Below the pieces are notes generated by a model. That model was not told the DNA's origin. It saw only the letters and a list, made by a program, of their open reading frames with translations, and searched no databases. The position numbers and the translations under genes were made by a program. A DNA stretch of 64,000 nt, taken from contig NZ_JAKKCM010000007.1 of NCBI RefSeq assembly GCF_021728395.1, forward strand, positions 141,339 to 205,338, read 5' to 3'. The stretch comes from Vibrio sp. J1-1 (lineage in GTDB: Bacteria; Pseudomonadota; Gammaproteobacteria; Enterobacterales; Vibrionaceae). Shown here one piece after another: positions 59,220 through 64,000 of the stretch; positions within the stretch are counted from its first letter, which is position 1, and every line of letters begins with the position of its first letter.

Positions 59220-60088
59220 TCGACATTTCAACCCGCTGGCCTTCACCGGCGAAATTGAATCTCTTTCTTTATATTAATGGCCGCACTGAAAACGGCTATC
59301 ACGAGCTACAAACACTTTTCCAATTCGTGGATCATGGTGACGAACTCACCATTCAAGCCAATAAAACAGGAAACATCACCCTCTCTCCCGAAATTGAAGG
59401 TGTCCCACTTCAGGATAATTTGATTTGGAAAGCCGCGACGGCTTTACAAGAATATGCTCACTGTGATTTTGGCGCACACATTGATCTGCACAAAGTCTTG
59501 CCTATGGGTGGTGGGATCGGAGGAGGATCATCAAATGCCGCAACAACTCTGGTGGCACTTAATTACCTGTGGCAGCTAAATCTCAGTGATGATGAACTTG
59601 CTCAAATTGGCTTGAAACTTGGCGCTGACGTGCCAGTATTTGTACGTGGGTTTGCTGCATTTGCTGAAGGTGTAGGAGAAAAACTTTCTCCCGCTTATCC
59701 GGAAGAAAAGTGGTACCTCGTCGTAAGACCTAATGTCTCGATCGCCACCGTTGACGTATTTCGTCATCCAGATTTAACACGAAACACCGAAAAACGGGAT
59801 CTAGCCACACTTTTGGACACACCAAACGTAAACGATTGCGAAAAAATTGTTCGAATGCTCTATCCGGAGGTTGATAAGCAACTTTCTTGGCTGCTACAAT
59901 ACGCGCCGTCAAGATTGACTGGGACAGGATCTTGCGTTTTTGCTGAATTTTCGAGCAAATCAGAAGCAGAAACTCTCCTTGCACAACTCTCTGATGATGT
60001 CTCGGCATTTGTCGCTCAAGGGCGCAATACTTCGCCATTAAAAGAGACTTTGGCTGAATACCAATCAGCCACACACCGACCTAATTAA
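59216..60088 (+). CDS. ispE: 4-diphosphocytidyl-2-C-methylerythritol kinase
   Basis: A 290-residue GHMP kinase of the non-mevalonate isoprenoid pathway. Motif 1: [16 protein letters not shown]; motif 2: [21 protein letters not shown]; motif 3: [16 protein letters not shown]. The ATG at 59216 overlaps the lolB stop (ATGA), so translation is coupled; an in-frame ATG at 59201 is less likely. prs follows after 28 bp. Confidence 0.94.
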   Translation: MIDISTRWPSPAKLNLFLYINGRTENGYHELQTLFQFVDHGDELTIQANKTGNITLSPEIEGVPLQDNLIWKAATALQEYAHCDFGAHIDLHKVLPMGGGIGGGSSNAATTLVALNYLWQLNLSDDELAQIGLKLGADVPVFVRGFAAFAEGVGEKLSPAYPEEKWYLVVRPNVSIATVDVFRHPDLTRNTEKRDLATLLDTPNVNDCEKIVRMLYPEVDKQLSWLLQYAPSRLTGTGSCVFAEFSSKSEAETLLAQLSDDVSAFVAQGRNTSPLKETLAEYQSATHRPN

Positions 60089-60116
60089 AACTGGACGCAA
60101 ACCCGAGGTTTCCACC

Positions 60117-61061
60117 GTGCCTGATATGAAGCTATTTGCTGGTAATGCAACACCTGAACTAGCCCAACGTATTGCTGATCGTCTTTACATCTCTCTTGGT
60201 GATGCATCTGTTTCTCGCTTTTCTGATGGCGAAGTTGCAGTTCAAATCAATGAGAATGTTCGTGGTAGCGATGTTTTCATCATTCAATCCACTTGTGCAC
60301 CGACTAACGACAACCTAATGGAATTGGTTGTTATGATTGATGCAATGCGCCGTGCTTCAGCAGGCCGTATCACTGCAGTTATCCCTTACTTTGGTTACGC
60401 TCGTCAAGACCGTCGTGTACGTTCTTCTCGTGTGCCAATTACTGCAAAAGTTGTTGCTGATTTCCTATCTAACGTTGGTGTTGACCGCGTTCTGACTATC
60501 GACCTACACGCAGAGCAGATTCAAGGCTTCTTCGATGTACCTGTAGACAACATCTTCGGTACACCAGTACTACTAGAAGACATGCAAGCTCGTGGCCTAG
60601 AAAACCCTGTAGTGGTTTCTCCTGACCTTGGTGGCGTTGTACGTGCTCGTGCAACTGCTAAAGCGTTGGGTGATATCGATATCGCTATCGTTGATAAGCG
60701 TCGTCCACGTGCAAACGTGTCTGAAGTTATGAACCTAATCGGTGATGTTGAAGGTCGCGACTGCGTGATCGTTGATGACATGATCGACACTGGCGGCACA
60801 CTATGTAAAGCAGCAGAAGCGCTAAAAGAGCGCGGTGCTAAGCGTGTATTCGCTTACGCAACTCACGCTGTATTCTCAGGTAACGCGGCACAAAACATCG
60901 GCAACTCTGTACTAGACCAAGTGATCGTAACCGATTCAATCACTATGTCTAAAGAGATGGAAGCGACAGGTAAAGTGACCACACTAAGCCTATCTCGCAT
61001 GCTGGCTGAAGCGATTCGTCGTATCAGCAACGAAGAGTCAATTTCTGCAATGTTCAACTAA
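60117..61061 (+). CDS. prs: Ribose-phosphate pyrophosphokinase
   Basis: A 314-residue enzyme that makes PRPP from ribose-5-phosphate and ATP for nucleotide, His and Trp synthesis. The flexible loop [10 protein letters not shown] and the PRPP-binding [14 protein letters not shown] are present. The start is GTG at 60117 ([13 protein letters not shown]); an ATG three codons on is an alternative. Third gene of lolB-ispE-prs. Codon use is that of a highly expressed gene. Confidence 0.96.
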   Translation: MPDMKLFAGNATPELAQRIADRLYISLGDASVSRFSDGEVAVQINENVRGSDVFIIQSTCAPTNDNLMELVVMIDAMRRASAGRITAVIPYFGYARQDRRVRSSRVPITAKVVADFLSNVGVDRVLTIDLHAEQIQGFFDVPVDNIFGTPVLLEDMQARGLENPVVVSPDLGGVVRARATAKALGDIDIAIVDKRRPRANVSEVMNLIGDVEGRDCVIVDDMIDTGGTLCKAAEALKERGAKRVFAYATHAVFSGNAAQNIGNSVLDQVIVTDSITMSKEMEATGKVTTLSLSRMLAEAIRRISNEESISAMFN

Positions 61062-61088
61062 TTCGGACATTTCAGTTACACTGATTTT

Positions 61089-61117
61089 TAAAACACCCCT
61101 TTTGGGGTGTTTTTTAT
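61089..61117 (+). terminator. Terminator of lolB-ispE-prs
   Basis: AAAACACCCC, loop TT, GGGGTGTTTTTT, 28 bp after the stop. Confidence 0.92.
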
Positions 61118-61241
61118 TTGTGCGCAGGACACAGCCAATGGTGGCTCATTGAGGAAATGATCAATCTCAACCGAGTTCCCCCACTGTCAGTTTTCTGTGC
61201 TATCATACTGCGCTTTTTGAGATTCCAGAGAGATCCTAACC

Positions 61242-61832
61242 TTGAGTCAACAAATCAAACTTCTCGTTGGTCTTGCTAATCCGGGACCAGAATATGCCAA
61301 AACTCGCCATAATGCGGGCGCTTGGGTTGTAGAAGAATTAGCACGCGTTCACAACATTACGCTGAAGAACGAACCAAAGTTCTTCGGGTTGACCGGACGT
61401 ATCATGGTCAACGGACAGGATCTCCGTTTGCTTATTCCAACCACTTTCATGAATCTTTCGGGAAAATCTATCGCCGCTCTGGCGAAGTTTTACCAAATAA
61501 AACCAGAAGAAATCATGGTTGCTCATGACGAGCTAGACTTACCGCCAGGTGTCGCTAAGTTTAAAAAAGGTGGCGGTCACGGCGGTCACAATGGCCTGCG
61601 TGACACAATAAGCAAATTAAGCAACAACAAAGATTTTTATCGTCTTCGTATCGGCATTGGCCATCCGGGACACAAAGATAAAGTGGCAGGTTTTGTACTA
61701 GGTAAAGCTCCAGCAAAAGAACAAGAGCTTTTGGACGCCGCAACCGATGAATCGGTGCGTTGTCTAGACATTCTGATCAAGGATGGCCTATCAAAAGCAC
61801 AGAATCGCCTCCACACGTTCAAAGCTGAATAA
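61242..61832 (+). CDS. pth: Peptidyl-tRNA hydrolase
   Basis: A 196-residue enzyme that recycles peptidyl-tRNA dropped by ribosomes. [23 protein letters not shown] has catalytic H23 and N13, and FMNLSGKSI and [12 protein letters not shown] are the other family motifs. The start is a rare TTG at 61242, giving the conserved [15 protein letters not shown]; no ATG is available upstream in frame, and later ATGs would cut the active site. ychF follows after 10 bp. Confidence 0.94.
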   Translation: MSQQIKLLVGLANPGPEYAKTRHNAGAWVVEELARVHNITLKNEPKFFGLTGRIMVNGQDLRLLIPTTFMNLSGKSIAALAKFYQIKPEEIMVAHDELDLPPGVAKFKKGGGHGGHNGLRDTISKLSNNKDFYRLRIGIGHPGHKDKVAGFVLGKAPAKEQELLDAATDESVRCLDILIKDGLSKAQNRLHTFKAE

Positions 61833-61842
61833 GGTTACTATC

Positions 61843-62934
61843 ATGGGTTTTAAATGTGGCATCGTTGGTCTACCTAACGTTGGTAAATCAACTCTGTTTA
61901 ACGCACTAACTAAAGCAGGCATCGAAGCAGCAAACTTCCCGTTCTGTACGATCGAACCAAACACTGGTGTAGTTCCTGTGCCAGATCTACGTCTAGATGC
62001 ACTAGCAAAGATCGTTAACCCACAGAAAGTGCTGCCTACTACAATGGAATTCGTCGACATCGCTGGTCTAGTAGCGGGTGCATCACGTGGTGAAGGTCTA
62101 GGTAACAAATTCCTAGCAAACATCCGTGAAACTGATGCGATCGGTCACGTTGTACGTTGTTTCGAAAACGACAACATCGTTCACGTAGCAGGTAAAGTAT
62201 CTCCAATTGAAGATATTGAAGTAATTAACCTTGAGCTAGCAATGGCTGACCTTGATTCTTGTGAACGCGCGATCCAGCGTAACGCGAAGAAAGCAAAAGG
62301 CGGCGATAAAGACGCGAAATTCGAGCTAACTGTACTTGAAAAGCTTCTTCCTGTGCTAACAGAAGGCGGTTCAGCGCGTACCGTTGAGCTTGCTAAAGAA
62401 GAGCTAGCGGCAATTGGCTACCTAAACTTCCTTACGCTAAAGCCAACCATGTACATCGCTAACGTGAACGAAGATGGTTTTGAAGACAACGCATACCTAG
62501 ATGCTGTACGTGAATTTGCAGCAAAAGAAAACAACGTTGTTGTTCCTGTGTGTGCTGCTATCGAGTCAGAAATGGCTGAGCTAGAAGATGACGAGCGTGA
62601 AGAGTTCCTAGCAGACCTAGGTATCGAAGAGCCAGGTCTGAACCGCGTGATTCGCGCAGGTTACGAACTGCTAAACTTACAAACTTACTTTACCGCTGGC
62701 GTAAAAGAAGTTCGTGCATGGACAATCCCTGTCGGGGCAACAGCGCCAAAAGCAGCAGCGAAGATCCACACTGACTTTGAAAAAGGCTTCATCCGTGCGG
62801 AAGTTGTTGGTTACGACGACTTCATCGAATTCAACGGTGAAAGTGGTGCGAAAGACGCAGGAAAATGGCGTCTGGAAGGTAAAGAATACATCGTAAAAGA
62901 CGGTGATGTTATTCACTTCCGCTTCAACGTTTAA
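61843..62934 (+). CDS. ychF: Ribosome-associated ATPase YchF (OLA1)
   Basis: A 363-residue Obg-like ATPase that binds ribosomes. The P-loop GLPNVGKST is at residues 9-17; G4 lacks the usual GTP-specific motif (YIANVNED instead of NKxD), consistent with ATP use. The C-terminal TGS domain includes [29 protein letters not shown]. It pairs with pth as in most proteobacteria. Confidence 0.95.
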   Translation: MGFKCGIVGLPNVGKSTLFNALTKAGIEAANFPFCTIEPNTGVVPVPDLRLDALAKIVNPQKVLPTTMEFVDIAGLVAGASRGEGLGNKFLANIRETDAIGHVVRCFENDNIVHVAGKVSPIEDIEVINLELAMADLDSCERAIQRNAKKAKGGDKDAKFELTVLEKLLPVLTEGGSARTVELAKEELAAIGYLNFLTLKPTMYIANVNEDGFEDNAYLDAVREFAAKENNVVVPVCAAIESEMAELEDDEREEFLADLGIEEPGLNRVIRAGYELLNLQTYFTAGVKEVRAWTIPVGATAPKAAAKIHTDFEKGFIRAEVVGYDDFIEFNGESGAKDAGKWRLEGKEYIVKDGDVIHFRFNV

Positions 62935-62967
62935 TTAAATGAATGAATTTTAAACACTTCATTTACA

Positions 62968-62998
62968 TAAAAAGCCAGCATGATTGCTGGCTTTTTTT
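62968..62998 (+). terminator. Terminator of pth-ychF
   Basis: AAAAAGCCAGCA, loop TGAT, TGCTGGCTTTTTTT, 34 bp after the stop. Confidence 0.92.
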
Positions 62999-63133
62999 AT
63001 CCCTTCAACAAAAGACCTGAAGTTAACTACCTAGCTGCAAGCGATTTTTTTTCCAGTTTTAGATCATAAACACGCCTCTTTGTTTAAAAAGGAAGCGAAC
63101 GAGGTTTTTTCCGAGATTTATTTAAAAAAACTG

Positions 63134-63162
63134 TTGACGGATCTTACTCAACTTCGCATAAT
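63134..63162 (+). promoter_or_regulatory. Promoter of the tRNA operon
   Basis: TTGACG, 17-bp spacer, CATAAT, followed by a GC-rich discriminator GCGCGCCG. This is the pattern of stringently controlled stable-RNA promoters. It lies about 57 bp upstream of the first tRNA-Met. Confidence 0.88.
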
Positions 63163-63218
63163 GCGCGCCGTTCCCGACAACAAGGCAACGAAGTGTTGAG
63201 AACGAAAAATATGGTTTT

Positions 63219-63295
63219 GGCTACGTAGCTCAGCTGGTTAGAGCACATCACTCATAATGATGGGGTCACAGGTTCGAATCCCGTCGTAGCCACCA
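63219..63295 (+). tRNA. tRNA-Met, elongator (anticodon CAT), copy 1
   Basis: 77 nt including CCA. Acceptor GGCTACG/CGTAGCC, anticodon loop CTCATAA, T-loop GGTTCGAATCC. The acceptor starts with a G-C pair at 1-72, so it is elongator rather than initiator tRNA. First gene of the operon. Confidence 0.95.
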
Positions 63296-63333
63296 TTCCT
63301 AAATACTCTTTGAAAGAGTGATTAGGAATAGAT

Positions 63334-63418
63334 GCGGAAGTGGCGGAATTGGTAGACGCACCAGATTTAGGTTCTGGCGCCGCAAGGTGTGAGAGTTCAA
63401 GTCTCTCCTTCCGCACCA
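63334..63418 (+). tRNA. tRNA-Leu (anticodon TAG), copy 1
   Basis: 85 nt including CCA, with the long variable arm. Acceptor GCGGAAG/CTTCCGC, anticodon stem CCAGA/TCTGG around TTTAGGT (anticodon TAG). Confidence 0.95.
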
Positions 63419-63448
63419 TATTTTAAGTAGTTTTAGACTACTGCCTGC

Positions 63449-63523
63449 AGGTCTATCGCCAAGCGGTAAGGCAGCGGCTTTTGATGCCGCCATTCCCTGG
63501 TTCGAATCCAGGTAGACCTGCCA
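63449..63523 (+). tRNA. tRNA-Gln (anticodon TTG)
   Basis: 75 nt including CCA. Acceptor AGGTCTA/TAGACCT, anticodon stem GCGGC/GCCGC around TTTTGAT (anticodon TTG). The first pair is A-T, where E. coli has U-A. Confidence 0.93.
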
Positions 63524-63601
63524 CTATTCAAAGTGGAGATTCCTTCATAAAGGGGTTGTCACTTAGAGCGCGAAGGTTTATATTGTCTCGCTCAAAAAGA
63601 T

Positions 63602-63678
63602 GGCTACGTAGCTCAGCTGGTTAGAGCACATCACTCATAATGATGGGGTCACAGGTTCGAATCCCGTCGTAGCCACCA
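63602..63678 (+). tRNA. tRNA-Met, elongator (anticodon CAT), copy 2
   Basis: Identical in sequence to copy 1 over all 77 nt. Spacers around it differ, so the identity comes from gene conversion or selection rather than a very recent block copy. Confidence 0.95.
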
Positions 63679-63767
63679 TTCTTTCTTTTTGAAAGAACTA
63701 TCTTTGTGATAAAGAAAAACAACTGTTAGTTTTTACCAATTAACTGATAGTTTATAGAGTTCAAGAC

Positions 63768-63852
63768 GCGGAAGTGGCGGAATTGGTAGACGCACCAGAT
63801 TTAGGTTCTGGCGCCGCAAGGTGTGAGAGTTCAAGTCTCTCCTTCCGCACCA
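63768..63852 (+). tRNA. tRNA-Leu (anticodon TAG), copy 2
   Basis: Identical in sequence to copy 1 over all 85 nt. Confidence 0.95.
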
Positions 63853-63881
63853 TCTTGATTTAACTCTATTAAAGAATATAT

Positions 63882-63966
63882 GCGGAAATGGCGGAATTGG
63901 TAGACGCACCAGATTTAGGTTCTGGCGCCGCAAGGTGTGAGAGTTCAAGTCTCTCTTTCCGCACCA
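63882..63966 (+). tRNA. tRNA-Leu (anticodon TAG), copy 3, acceptor variant
   Basis: Same as copies 1 and 2 except for position 7 of the acceptor stem: GCGGAAA instead of GCGGAAG, with the matching change TTTCCGC for CTTCCGC at the 3' side. This is a compensated base-pair swap (G-C to A-T). The operon may continue beyond the window end. Confidence 0.95.
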
Positions 63967-64000
63967 TTCTTTCTCTATGTAAATAGAGATCTAAGTAGTC

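Noticed and set aside
63299-63948. Minus-strand frames with repeated NSHTLRRQNLNLVRLP
   Set aside because: They are the antisense of the tRNA-Leu genes; the repetition comes from the tRNA copies.
63219-63966. Regularly repeated blocks that might suggest a CRISPR array
   Set aside because: The repeats are 77-nt and 85-nt tRNA genes with full cloverleaf structure and CCA ends; spacers are irregular and no cas gene is present.

Overview
The window is chromosomal DNA of a marine gammaproteobacterium, almost certainly a Vibrio. The evidence is the gene order chitoporin-ligA-zipA-cysZ-cysK-ptsHI-crr, the polar (sodium-type) flagellar cluster with flgO, flgP, flgT and cheV/cheR, a nutA-type 5'-nucleotidase, and the hemA-prfA-prmC-sirB2-sirB1-kdsA / lolB-ispE-prs-pth-ychF block. 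The species cannot be fixed from the sequence. I saw no CRISPR array, insertion sequence, prophage or restriction system.

Layout. 1-3.2 kb: a phosphodiesterase (YfcE), a small zinc-ribbon membrane protein, and a compact four-gene operon of two paralogous DUF1538 membrane proteins, a PII-like protein and a CBS-domain protein. 3.5-8.2 kb: epimerase (YfcH), SDR oxidoreductase, a gap with a TGA-interrupted small reading frame, CnoX/YbbN, and the QmcA-NfeD pair. 8.2-8.9 kb: an AT-rich accessory pocket with a small secreted protein. 9-19.1 kb: chitoporin, ligA, zipA, cysZ, cysK and the PTS operon. 19.6-38.4 kb: polar flagellar region 1 (flagellin, flgLK, flgJIHGF, flgEDCB, cheR, cheV, flgA, flgM, flgN, flgP, flgO, flgT). 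38.5-42.4 kb: tRNA-Arg, an AP2-like double-domain protein, ompA, gltX. 42.6-45.9 kb: copper export (copA plus a DUF411 protein) behind a MerR/CueR-type promoter. 45.9-51 kb: a KdgM-like porin, a TraB/GumN protein, tRNA-Pro, DUF3149, smrA, rluF, ybaK. 51-63 kb: nutA, kdsA-sirB-prmC-prfA-hemA, and divergent lolB-ispE-prs, then pth-ychF. 63.1-64 kb: a stringent-type promoter and six tRNA genes (Met-Leu-Gln-Met-Leu-Leu); the array may continue past the window end.

How the parts work together. The flagellar block splits into units flgBCDE, flgFGHIJ, flgKL and one flagellin gene. Each has a readable sigma-54 promoter of the form TGGCATA-N4-TTG; the first, second and fourth are followed by clear hairpin terminators. 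flgT has its own sigma-54 site and flgMN a sigma-28 site, which fits a four-tier Vibrio flagellar hierarchy. HPr, enzyme I and EIIA-Glc form the general PTS core. Chitoporin imports chitin oligosaccharides.

Most promising for novelty: the DUF1538-DUF1538-PII-CBS operon, which looks like an uncharacterised nucleotide-gated transport system; the TGA-interrupted small membrane ORF with a hairpin right after the TGA; the tandem AP2-like protein beside tRNA-Arg; GCGGCAA boxes upstream of two of the sigma-54 promoters; and a short palindromic repeat behind the flagellin gene.
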